Below are positions 22,905 to 34,961 of a stretch of 64,000 nucleotides of DNA, one piece after another. Under the pieces are notes generated by a model. It was not told the DNA's origin and did no database searches. It saw only the letters and a program-made list of their open reading frames with translations. The stretch is from Garcia nutans (Eukaryota; Streptophyta; Magnoliopsida; Malpighiales; Euphorbiaceae): NCBI GenBank assembly GCA_947685225.1, contig CANTUV010000009.1, forward strand, positions 62,001-126,000, read 5' to 3'. The translations under genes were made by a program, and so were the position numbers. The first letter of the stretch is position 1. Each line of letters opens with the position of its first letter.

Positions 22905-23325
22905 ATATATGTCAAATGACGCTACCCTCCTTTTACCAAGCTCTATGTCTGGTTATCCTCATGACCGATCTCTTAATAGCATGATTGACCTTGATACCGG
23001 GCTCTCATTGTCCGACTGAGGTTCATATGTCCAGCCAACATACCACTGATACACCTGTAAATTATGCTGACATTATATCAGAGATTGTCTCCTCCCACCA
23101 ACTATAAATTGTGGTTACCACCTCAAGTAAACGGGTCCTTTCTCTTCTCTTTTCTCTCTTTATTCAGAGCGATCAAACTAACTTAGGCATCGGAGCCTCC
23201 CTCAGGAGAGCCCGGTCCCCCTTCTCTCTTATCCTGCAGGTAGGAGAGCCACAGCAACAGCAGACTGAATCCAAGCCCGAGCTTGGACACAAGAGGTTGC
23301 CCTGTTATTATTGGTGCAGTAAGCA
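22905..23325 (+). mobile_element. Gypsy LTR-like fragment (R-U5 end)
   Basis: ACTATAAATTGTGG (TATA-like), a CTCTTCTCTTTTCTC tract, TTAGGCATCGGAG and a terminal GCCCTGTTATTA parallel the LTR-like arms at 52004-52640 and 54762-55394. They fit the common plant gypsy layout in which GACTTAGGCATCGGAG marks R-U5. TTGGTGCAGT just after the end (about 23319) could be a decayed primer-binding site. The short open frame over 23111-23344 is part of the LTR. Confidence 0.6.
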
Positions 23326-23329
23326 TGGA

Positions 23330-25250
23330 CAAGCTATATCCTAGCAGAGACAATAAACCTAAGGTACATCCCAAGCTCTTGTAAGAAAAAGATTGATCGT
23401 CCTTGTTTTAAAATTTCATACTATAGCACTTTCACACACTAAACTCTAATATTGTACTCTCAAGCTAAACTTCTATAGTGTTCTCACGAACAACAAAATT
23501 TAATCCATAATGTTCAGCTCATCAATTTCCTTTATTTATAATACCGAACTTTGTAACAATTTATTGTGTATGTATTTCATTTTATTCATAAATATCGAAC
23601 TTTTATAATGGATATGTATGCTAAACCATACCCACACATAAAACTCACTTGTGTATAATGCCCGAGACATCCCTATTTCCTACTTGTGTCGAGCTTTCGA
23701 GCTCCCTGGTCGCACAGAAAAAATTTAGCATAAATTATATAGCTCACCGTGCCTTGCATACCGAGCTCTTCAGTGCCTCAGTCGCACATTAATTTTCAAT
23801 ACCTACTATAATACCATTATACTCTATATACGTATAATATATACATCACGTATATATAAATATGCATATAAAGCATAAGAATGCTACAAATCGGTTTAAT
23901 AAAATAAATTAAAGAAAATTTATATTCTCAATTTATGCTCTCAAACAATTAAAATGTATTTTTAATATGCAAATAAATTATTCATAATTAATTCTAATTA
24001 CCCAAAATAAGTTTTTTTTATATAAAAATCTCTGGAAAAAAAATTTGTCAGAATTTTATCTGAAAATTGAACATCCCAAAAATTAATATTTACTCAACCT
24101 GCATAAAAACACACTTCTAATAAAACAAATCAACATTTCACCTTAACTTTTCAATTTATCTACATTTCTCTCAAAACCTTTTAGTAGGTATATATATATA
24201 TATATAACATATATACAATCCATTATCACTAAAGTAGTCCAAAAATTCTTTATATTTTATAATACTCTAAAAAAAAAACATAATATACATAATGATGAAA
24301 TGTATTATAAAACATAACATATACATAGTGGCAACTAGCTCTGATCTTGTGGCAGTCAAAACTCACTTCAAGCACACTAGTCCCAAACCTAGACCTGACC
24401 AGGTTTAGGTGAACTCTCTGGATCTACCGAATCAACCATGTCACATGCGAGATAAATTACAATCGTGCTAAGCTAAAAGTCTAGCGGTATAAATTTTGAT
24501 AACAATAAAATTTAAATACAATGTCAATGTTTAATGCTTTTATGTTATGTCACAATGTGGCATCCAAGCTCACTTTTAAACATATTCTTTCATCATTTAC
24601 TAATTCACATAAATACATATACAAGCATGAGCCTAAATAAACTAATACATTATTCAAATTTCAAAGTTACTGTTTTGGTCCAAATTGATACCAAGTGTCT
24701 AGCCTCAAAGGCAAATCAAAGTAATGCTCAAAAGCTAGCCTCGAAAATAAATCATATCAAAGTGACGCCAAGCGTCTAGCCCCGAAGTCAAATCATGTAT
24801 CAGTGACGCATAGCGTCTAGCGCTGAAGGCAAATAATGAGGATAATCTCATAGGCATGCCGCCAAACACAGAACTCTAAAAATTAAATAATATACTAGGC
24901 ACACAAATAATTCAAATTTTTCATATTCAACTTTTTCTCATTTTCTCATATTCAACTAGGCACATTGCCTCATTTCTCATTATCAATTAGGTACATTACC
25001 TAATTTTTCTCATTTTTCTCATTTTTCATCACATTGCATCATTTTCATTTTTTTTAATTTATATCAAGGTCAATTCATTATATCTCATCATGTTTCATCA
25101 ATTCATCACAATGCATCACATTTCATATTAAAAACACATTACCCAAATATTTTTGGGTCATTTTCACATAATGTATAAAAATTACATTTTGTTCAATTTA
25201 GGCATTAACAAAAGCTTTTCACAATGCATTTAATGCATGCATAACATGTA
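23330..25250. mobile_element. Gypsy-derived non-coding fragments
   Basis: There is no coding homology. The pieces include CGAGCTC-rich words (23680-23790), a stretch at 24340-24480 containing GCTCTGATCTTGTGG (the reverse of a tRNA-primer-like ATCAGAGC), a three-unit tandem repeat (24685-24833) and CATTTTTCTCA/GGCACATTGCC repeats (24920-25070). Boundaries between fragments could not be set. Confidence 0.4.
24685..24833. repeat. Tandem repeat, about 45-50 bp unit, three copies
   Basis: Each unit carries CAAGTGTCTAGCC / CAAGCGTCTAGCC / ATAGCGTCTAGCG followed by a (T/C)GAAGGCAAAT-like block. The copies are imperfect and non-coding. Confidence 0.65.
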
Positions 25251-25299
25251 ATGGTCAAGATTTTAAACATGAAACTTTTTAATTAATATTGATAATTAA

Positions 25300-27975
25300 T
25301 AATGTATAGTAATAAAAGTAATGTGAATAAATACTATAAGCAGAGAATAGTGAATAGTATATCTCAAAATTTATTGAAGAAATTATTTTTATGGTTTTAC
25401 GGGAATAAAACTCGATTTAGAATCAACGGTTAAGAATGAGGGTGCACCATAGTTATTATGAGCATTTCATCACTTGATTATATATATTATATATATGTGT
25501 GTGTGGACATGTGTGTGGGTGTGTAGGGTCTTCTTCTCCTTTCTCCCATCTTCCACGCCAAACATCATCACCTCCAGCATTTTTCTCATTTTCTTCAACT
25601 TCCTTTCTTCAAATCAAATAAAATTGAGAGTAGATTACATATGATTATAAATTTTTAAAAGAATAAGCTATAAAAGGTGAAACTATCAGCAAATGATCAA
25701 AGAAAAAGAGGAAAAAGAGAGAAGAAGAGGGATTATGAAGGAGGTATGTGCTTATGTATTATAATTTGCAAATATATAAATTTTTATGAGTTTTAATGTT
25801 TGAATTGATTGATTAAGTTATTTATAATAAAATATTTCCTAAAAGTATTGATTAACTAGATTGATGAGTTTGATTCTTAATTCAACCCTTATGAGAATTG
25901 GGTGGTTTGATGTTGTTTTTATCCATATGAGATGGTTGAAAGTTTGATTAAGTGAAGTTTTAGTAAATTATTTGATATGAACTCTTTTTATGTCAAAAAT
26001 TTGGTTTTGATATATTTTTTTACTTAGATCTTCAATATATTTGTGTTTAATGAAGTTAAAGTGCAAAATACATGATTTTAGGATACCATGAGCGTGGCTT
26101 AAAGGTGCCATGGGCATGGTTTCAAAGTTGAAACTATTGGAGGAAGAATTACTCAGAAAACAGACCCAAAACCAATTCCTCAGGCGTGGCAATCGAGTGC
26201 CATAACCGTGGGTTTGAAAGTGAGGCTGTTTCTTTAAAAATTTTGATAAAACAAAGTCGTTCTGAATGCCACGGTCATGGCCCTTGAATGCCACGACCAT
26301 CTCCAAAGGCATTTGACAGCTTCATTTTGTATCCCACGGGTGTGGGGTTGAGATGTCACGGCCGTGAGGTACTTGGATAATGTTTTTAGCTTGTATTTTG
26401 TGATATACAGGCCTAGTATGAAGCTAATATGTTTATGTTTCTTACTTTTGTGTTGAGAATTCATGTGTATGTGTTAAAAGTATGGAAAAGAGTGATAAAC
26501 TTAAGATATGTGACAAATATATATCATACTAAATGTTGATAAAAGTATTGTACCAGTTAAATAATACAAACAATTCAGTGTTAATCAAAACTAATGAATT
26601 GCCCAAATCATACTGATTTTAGATCTAGCTTTGGATTGAATGGCTAACCAAAGGAAGGATAGCCATAGTGATAATGGGCACCTCGTGCCATTAATAGACA
26701 TATTGTGTTATCAGTGATAGTGGGCATAATTGCCATTATACATTCTTGAGATTTGACATTAAAATTGCTACACTAACATGTTATCCAAACATATGATCTG
26801 AGTTCAGTATGTATGGGCATATTTAATGAAGATATCTAAATTGAAAATATATGTAAATATGATAGTTGTGAATAATGGAAGAAATGCAAAATAATAATAT
26901 AAGTCAATTACTTGAAATTGACTTACTGTGTTACAATGTGAAAGTGATTGTTAATATATATATTAATGTTTACAAGTAAAAGTTCTAATGTACATAATAG
27001 AAATGTTATGCTCAAGTTATTGAAGAAATCAATAACTTTATAAGTATTATAATGATTGAAAGTGTATATAATGATATAAGATACAAAGTGCTCCAAAGTA
27101 TAGTACTAAATTTAAGTGCTGAAAATTATAAATTGAATGAAATTATCCTATATGTGAAATAGAAAAGTAAGACTTATTAAAAAATAAAATAAGTGTATTG
27201 TGAGCAATGTTATCAAATGAGAAAGCAAGTCTATAATAAAATGATTCATAAAGAGAAAATTTGCAATACCGAAAGCATAGTATAGCATGATGACTTTTAT
27301 AAAGTTAAAGTTATTATTTTGTGTAATTAAAATATTATGTTGGTTTGTTATTGAAAATAGTTAATATATTAAAATATTTCTTAAAACTAAGTGTTATTAC
27401 TATATTTTCATAAGTATTTTCCTTTAATATTTAAGTGACAAAATATTTTTATACAAATACCACTAAGCTTTGCTTTGCATGTTAGAATTATTTTCTAACA
27501 CGCAGGTATCAGGTCATTGGAGCAAGTTAAGAAGTGGAATTAAGGATCTTAGGAAATTATCTATAGTACATATAAGGATCTTTTGTAAATAGTACTCGTA
27601 AATTATGAAATGTATATATACAATTTAGTGTGGCTATTTGAGAAATTGTACAAATTTGTAAATATGAAATGAATATATGTATTTAGAGGATGAAGTTTGA
27701 GATTCTAGTGAATGATTATCAAATAAAGCAATGTATTATATATTTATTTGATTTGACAAATTTATGATGGTTATTTGATTTATAATTAGTATTTAGATTA
27801 TTGGAGATTGGTTTAAATGTTGGACTTATAAGTGTTGTATTATACAGATTGTATTATTATTCGAATTTTTTTTTTTGTTGGAAGAGAACTTTGTATATGA
27901 ATTGATTTGAGTACTGACAGTATATCAAGTAATATTGTCTGATAGTTCTAATGAGAATTATCAGGGGATGTTACA
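25300..27975. mobile_element. Large gypsy LTR-like fragment
   Basis: The fragment ends at 27963-27974 with GGGGATGTTACA, an LTR-like end. It contains a TATA-rich zone with (TG)n (25478-25520), a pyrimidine leader (25530-25580), a GGAGGTATGTGC donor-like site (25740) and a CCACGGCCGTG-like repeat zone (26080-26370). Orientation is ambiguous: the TATA and leader point plus, while the terminus could be read either way. Open frames on the minus strand near 26000-26460 are translations of the palindromic repeats. Confidence 0.45.
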
Positions 27976-28075
27976 TAACAAATCATATATCATAGCACAA
28001 TATTCATGAATATTTAATGTATCATATAGCTTAATACATTTTCTAACAAAAATGTGTTAAGCATCATTTAATGCC

Positions 28076-29375
28076 AACATATATAATTTATCAAAAGTTT
28101 GCACTTACCTCAATTAACACTCAAATTCAAGCTAAAGTATCCCTTTAACTTCCACTTCCAAATTGCTCTTCACACTAAGGTTGGGCAAAATACTTCCACC
28201 CATTGCCTAAACAAAATATGAGAAAATAAAATTATTTAGAGTCACATTTTAAGGCATTTCAAGTATCAAACTCCAATTAAACCACATTCCTACAAATTTT
28301 TTAAATTTTTGCCTAACCTCACTTTAATATTGAAATTCCATTTCATCACATTTTAATTGATGTTTTAAGTTTATTTTTATCATTAAAAACATATTAGAAC
28401 ATGTTTTAACCAATTAAGTATAATAAATACACATATTCTTTAGCAAAATCCTAAAATTTCATAATTTTCATCAATTATGGTTCTTCATTCCAACTTATTC
28501 CAAATGCTAATTTAAGCCTATTTTCATCATTTAAATCTTTTAATAACATGATTTATTTATTAAAATCAAATAAAAGTCAATACTTTGAAAATGCTTTTTT
28601 GAAACTCTAAATTCAACACTATCTTCCTCAAACCCTAACTAAACTTAATCAAATCTATCATTTAATTTTAAAATCCTTATTTAAGCATCAAAATAACATC
28701 ATACACACTAATTCTAACAATTATAACACATAATTGAAAATTTTTAATTTATGCATAACCCTAAACCATCTTTTTCATCCAAACTCAATCCAAACTTAAT
28801 TTTTTCTTCTATCTAACTTAAAAATCATTACTTACAAATCAAAATAGCATAATTTATATTCATTTAAACAATTTAATCACAACCATTCAAAATTCCATAC
28901 TTCACATAATTACATATATTCATATCTTCAAAGAAACTTGAAAATTCCAAGTGAAAACTTACTTACTTGATATAAAATCACCAAAATAACTATTGATTCT
29001 TGAAATTTCTTGCAAATTTGGTTGTTTAAATGAAGCAAAAATCACCAATGTTGTCCCATGGAAAAACGTCTAAGAGAGAAAGAAGAAGAAGAAAGAAATT
29101 ATTTTCAAATTTTTTTTTCTTTCCTTCATTTAAGACCATATATATTAATTATTTATTTAATTAATTATTTTCAAAATGCTAATTATCATTTTTCACTAAA
29201 AATATTTTATTTTAATATTTAATAAATATTTAAATTTCTTCATCATCTTCTACTATCTATTTTATTATTATTTTATTTATTTATTTATTTATTTTAAAAA
29301 AAGATAATTTTTGTCTTCCATCTATAATTAATTTATTTTTAATTTATTTAATTAATTTTAATTTTACAAAGCATA
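28076..29375 (-). mobile_element. Second gypsy LTR-like fragment, minus orientation
   Basis: Read on the minus strand, it starts near 29373 with TGTAAAATT. It shows the same order as the 1-1139 LTR: an AT-rich start, a GAAGAAGAAG/CTTCTTC-biased leader (29075-29100), then TCAAGTAAGTAAG (28965) and long AT-rich sequence. No coding region is seen. Confidence 0.4.
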
Positions 29376-29770
29376 GTTACTGATAAGAGTATTTTTATAC
29401 TTGATTTTAGTATGATTTTAATGTGTTTTTAGTTAATGTTTCATTTGATTTTGGTTTAAAGTTTGTTTTAAGTGTTTGTTTTAGGTTAAAGTAGAAAAAC
29501 TCCCTTGGATTATCAAAATAATGAAGAAAGAGCATGAATCAAGCAATACATGGCCAAGCCAAAGCAAGCTTGGTCGTGTCTCTCAAAATTACTTCAAGGC
29601 AGTAGATGACATGCCCAAGAGACACGGCCAAGCCACTGGCCGTGTCTCACCCAAAGAGTAAAAATTAAAGAGACCATGAAAGAAAATAAAATTTAGCAGA
29701 AAAAGACACTAGCAAGTGACACGGCCAAGCCAGATAAGTTAATGTAGAATCTGATAAGTTAAACGCATGA
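29376..29770. mobile_element. Gypsy LTR fragment with GACACGGCC repeats
   Basis: Repeated ACACGGCCAAGCCA and GGCCGTGTCTC words (29570-29725) match the palindrome-rich zone of the LTRs at 240-545 and 26080-26370. It ends abruptly near 29770. Confidence 0.4.
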
Positions 29771-30664
29771 CAAATCAATGTCCCCACTCGTTAATTAGAA
29801 GGGCTATTCATTTGTCTGGTGCAAAGGAATGAAGTTGATGTACCCTCACCAATTTCAAATATTTTACACTAATAATAATTTAAGTTATTATTAATAATGA
29901 TATATTCTCTTTCAAGAAAAGTTATGGACACTAACTTAGAAAAATATATATGTCACAATTATATTATTTATTATTATAAATATAATATACATTTGTAATT
30001 TTATGTCATTTAATCATGTAAAACATGATTCAATCATAAATTTAAATTCTGAGGCTACGTAATTAAATTTTTATCTGAATCTATTAACCATACCGCATAT
30101 ATATGTTTTTTTGAAGAGAAAGAAAACGACTTTATTAAACTCTCAATAAGATAGTAGGAAAAGTATTCCAGACTTTAAAATTCTGGAATCTAACAGAGTT
30201 CCTAGCCAACTGATGAGCCAAAATGTTATCCTTTCTTCTAGAAACCCAACGAACCATACATGATATCAGGTCTAGCATTTAACAATGGAAGAAGGTTATT
30301 TAACCCACAAAAGACAAAACCCTATCGTTTTCTCATTTTAGCTTAAACTCAACGCGGCTTTTGTATTGTCCGCCAATTTGAAACAAAATAATCACTTTTG
30401 CGCTTTTGCATGCATGAGGGAAACATCCAAGAAATTCCTATAAGTTTTGAATTATTATTATTTAATTTATAATTTATGCATGCCCAACTAAAAATTTTAT
30501 ACTTTGTTAATTAGATTTTTATAGAACACGAAGTGACAAAGTAGTTATTAGCTATTAATATAATAAAATTTTCTTTATTTTTTCCAAAATTCATTAAAAA
30601 TTTATAATAGTAATGTCAAACTGATAAAAACTAAAACTTTACCCTTCAAATGGAAGATTAAGAT
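29771..30664. other. Intergenic stretch, possible old LINE scrap
   Basis: No gene is seen. 30110-30290 has balanced composition and in reverse reads like a LINE 3' or RNase H remnant (minus-strand ARNSVRFQN-like words), but the evidence is weak. Confidence 0.3.
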
Positions 30665-30667
30665 TAA

Positions 30668-31214
30668 GAAGGTGTTTCTCAAAACTTAAAAGCTGGTCAA
30701 AACTGATTATAAACAGTTTTTAGATTATAAGTTGTTTATTTAAGTGTTTCTGAAAACTTAAATAATAGATTATAATCTGATTTTAATCAGTTTTTTAAAA
30801 GTTCGGTTTTGCTACTTTTTTTAAGCACTTATTTTTTAAGCAGTTTTGACCAAGTAAAAGACCATACTATTCCTACCTAATCTTCAATATTCTAAATTTG
30901 CTCACCCTATAAACTTTAGTTCCCATCAAAATTCTTTTACGTTTATTATTATTATTATTATTAAATAAATTTTATTATTATTATTATTATTGCAAAATAA
31001 ATTTTGAATTGATATTTAAAAAATTATTTTTATACAATAAATAAATTCAGGGACAGTTTGATCATTTTGACAGTTTCTGCAATTAAAAACTGATTATAAG
31101 CTGATTATTAACTAGTTTACAGAAACGCTTAACTGTTTATTTTTAATCTGATTATAATATAAAAATTACTTATTCACAATAAGCTGAAAAGCTCCCATTT
31201 TGAGAAACACCCTC
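30668..31214. mobile_element. Tourist-type MITE
   Basis: The inverted ends are GAAGGTGTTTCTCAAAA and GAGGGTGTTTCTCAAAA, with TAA on both flanks (30665-30667 and 31215-31217). The interior shows CTGATTATAA/TTATAATCAG words near both ends and two short (ATT)n runs around 30945-30990. Confidence 0.88.
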
Positions 31215-31502
31215 TAAGTAATTGAAGCTATTCATTAAAATGTCAATTTCAGGCTCACACTTGTTTGAAGCCAACAAGGTACTGCATTTGATTTCAAATA
31301 ATATTTAACTGAGAAAAGTGTATAAGAAGCCATATGCTATTGCTTTCAGTTATTGCATGTATGTTAATTGCTTTGCATCAATTAGGAATTAAATTGGTTA
31401 GAGCCAAAGTGACAAAATTATTATAAAAGATAAATATAATGAGTAAGCTCTTTTGCAAATATATTATAGTTTTATTATTGTATTTTTGGTACGTAGGAAA
31501 AG

Positions 31503-32500
31503 GAGGTTTTTACTAAAATATGGAAGCAAATTCCACAATTATATAATTTATTCTCATAATTATCAATTTACGGGAGTCAAATATCAAACTAAACGTCTAA
31601 CTTTGAATTTTATATTTTAATTTTTTTAAATTAACTGAAACTGAAATCAAAGATTTCGGTTTCAATAAATTCACATCAAGGTCTGTTGCCTTTGGCTCAG
31701 TAGGCTTTGATTTGAAATTTTAATTTTTTTTAAACAAATTTTATTTTTCAAAAAAACATTTTAAAAAATTAATTTTTTTATTTTAACTCATAAAATTCAT
31801 TTTATCTATTTAAAACTATTTCACCATTTCAAAAAAACTATTTTTCCAATTAATTAAAACTAATAATAACAACATAATTATAAATAATAATAATATAATT
31901 AAAATCAATAATTATATATAATTGATAACAATAATATAATTATAATTAATAATTATATAATGAATAATAACAATAATTGGGCCAAATAATTAATATTTAT
32001 ATTTTGGGCTCAAATATAATTAATAACAATATAATTATAATTAATAAATACAATTATACAATTATATAATTGATAATAATATAATTAATAATAATATAAT
32101 TATAATTAATAATTATATTAGCCCAAATAATTAATAATTATATTTTGGGCCCAAATATAATTAATAACAATATAATTATATAATTAATAATTATATTATA
32201 TTATATAATTAATAATAAATATAAATAATAATATAATTAGTATCAATTATATATTTAACAATAAACATATTATTATATATTATTATTATTATTATAATTA
32301 TATTGATATTGATATTAATTATCTTTGGGCCCATATATAATAATAATTATTTGGGCCAACATAATTATTATTTATTTTTATTACTATTTATTATTAGTTA
32401 TGTTTATTATTAATTATAATTTTATTATTATTAATTATAATTATGTTGTTATTATGAACGTTAATTAGTGTTATTATTAACTTTAATTAATTGGGTTCAA

Positions 32501-32531
<31 letters not shown>

Positions 32532-33688
32532 GTTATTATTATTATTATTATTATTGTCAAACTCAAACTTATAGTTTATTATTAATTAATATATTAAATT
32601 CATTCCACCTATTTATTATTAATTATATATTTATTGATTATATTTGGGCTCAAATATAATTGTTAATTAGTTGGGCCCAACAAAACTATTATTCATATTA
32701 TTAATTATTATTAATTATTAATTATAATTATAATTATATTATTCTCATTAATTTTATTATTATCAATTATATAATTATTAATTATATTTATTATTAATTA
32801 TATAATTATTAATCCTAATTATATTGTTATTAATTATATTTGGGTCCAAAATATAATTATTAATTATTTGGCCCAACATAATTATTTAGTATTGTCATTA
32901 TTAATTATATAATTATAATTATTATTATTATCAATTATATATAATTAGTAATTATATTTATTATTAATTTTAACCATATTGTTATTATTTATAATTATGT
33001 TGTTATTATTAATTTTAATTAATTGAAAAAATAATTTTTTTGAAATGGTGAAATGATTTTAAATAGGTGAAATAAATTTTATGTATTAAAATAAAAAATT
33101 TAATTTTATAAAATTTTTGCATAAAGGTTTTCTAAAAAAATATTTTTTTTAAATTAAAATTTCAAATTAAAGCATGTTGGATTCAGTCAGATTGGTCTGT
33201 TTTAAGATTCGACTAATCCAATTACTTAATAGTGGTCGAAAAAATTATTATAAAAAATCGATTATTTTTATCGTTTCGGTCGATTCGATCAGATTTTATC
33301 GAATTTAGTCAGATTTATTGATAAGTTTATATTTTAAAACTGATCAACTCGGTCGATTTAAACCGGTCAGGTTGATCAATTTTCTGTCGGATCGATAGGG
33401 TTCGAAAATTTTTGCTTATCCTAAGGCTTTGATGTGAATTCACTAAGATCGAAATCAAAGATTTCAGTTTCAGTTAATTTAAAAAAATCAAATCAAAAGT
33501 TTTAGTTTCAGTTTGAGTAAAACCGAAATTAATAGTTTCTGTTTGACTCAAACCGAAACTAAGACTTTCTGTTTGAGTCAAAAAAATTAAAAATTAAGAT
33601 ATTAAAAATTAGATTTTTGATTTAATATTTAACTCCCATAAACTGATAATTATAGGAACAAATCTCATATTTATTTAGTAAAAACTCC
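31503..33688. mobile_element. Foldback (long-TIR) MULE-like element
   Basis: The left end GAGGTTTTTACTAAA and right end (reverse complement) GGAGTTTTTACTAAA are flanked by TAGGAAAAG (31494-31502) and TAGAAAAAG (33689-33697), a 9-bp duplication with one mismatch. The arms stay complementary deep into the element. Shared blocks, in order, are AATTATCARTTTA, TTAACTGAAACTGAAATC, AATTCACATCAA, TTTGAAATTTTAATTTT and, further in, TGGTGAAATAGTTTTAAATAG-type and TTGGGCCCAAATATAATTA blocks. The centre (31850-33010) is almost only A/T with repeated TTGGGCCCAA words. The right arm holds an extra CGGTC-rich insert (about 33178-33425) absent from the left arm. No protein is encoded. Confidence 0.8.
32499..32556. 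repeat. (ATT)n microsatellite
   Basis: Nearly pure ATT units with one TTG interruption, near the centre of the foldback element. It translates as poly-tyrosine and is not coding. Confidence 0.9.
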
Positions 33689-34961
33689 TAGAAAAAGTCA
33701 CCATTCAAGACTGTTAAAAAAAAAAGCCACCGTTCAAAAGAATTACCAATGGAGATTTCAAATGACTAGTCATTAATGCTTTCATCATTTTGAACAGAAA
33801 AAATAGATTATTATTTTGATGTCTAAATATTTTCTTTATGATTTTTTTTATTTTTTAAAAAATAATATTGCATAAATGCTTTAGATTAATTATTTTTTTT
33901 ATAGAAAGTAAATTTATTATTTATTTTTAATGTTACAGAATAGGGAAAAACATGAGTTGTTGAGGCGATCTACCTAAGCCTATAGGCTATCTCCATGCAC
34001 CCACAACTAAACCATACCAACTTATGTGAAAAAACTCCAATACTAAGCTCAATTACATTAAACAGTCAAGCTCAATAAAGGTTAACCAATCTTAAAATTT
34101 TTAAAAAAAATACAGCATGAACAGGATCATGGTTAAATCCCAAGAGAATCTCTTCTTAATGCTTTAGATATGCATTTCAATTATAGCTTAAAAACTGCAC
34201 AACTAAAAATTCAGTCCCATTCTGTACTACTTGAAGTCCAATTTGGCATAGCACGTAAACAAGAAATTTTGCATATATTAACACTGTCACAATGGCCTAT
34301 CAATCCTACAATTAACCTTAGCAAAATAAGCATAGAATGAGACAACTATGATGGAACTTAATAAATGTTTTGCAGCTGCTATAGGTGCACAAAACAGCAT
34401 CCATGAAGAACTTGAAGAGCTGTAGACCCCAGTCAGACTGTCCAGCAGTCCCAGAACTTACTGCACAATAGGTCCTTCCTATACCGGCATGATCTAGAAC
34501 ACCACTCCTGAAATTTGGTGTAATCCCTATCCCTACAAAGCGACAATCTGGTCTCTGCCATTACACCTCAGAAATATCTAAAACTTTCTCCAGTAAACAG
34601 ATAAAAGCTCATTCAATTCCTTATTCCACCATCATTGTGCCATGCTCTGTTAGCTTTTCAACCATACTAAGGAGATACATGAGACCCTTCCACTTTGCAA
34701 ACCTTGGAGACCAGCGTATATAATTAGTGGATAAGATTATCACAACAAGGAAACAAGCCACCTGCTATCCAACATGAATGACCTTCGATCTCCAACTGAT
34801 ATGAATGTCAAGGGTCTCTAAAATTATCCAGATGGATTCTAGCCATCAACAAAACCAAAGATCCAAAGAAGAGCCAACAAATGCCAACTAAAGAACAGCT
34901 AAAACTGATTACTTTTTTCGCCAAATTCAAATTAAGAACTGCAGAAGCATCCCCAAGGTCA

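Noticed and set aside
25968..26464. Minus-strand frames of 114 and 76 codons
   Set aside because: They lie over palindromic LTR repeats and show no family resemblance.
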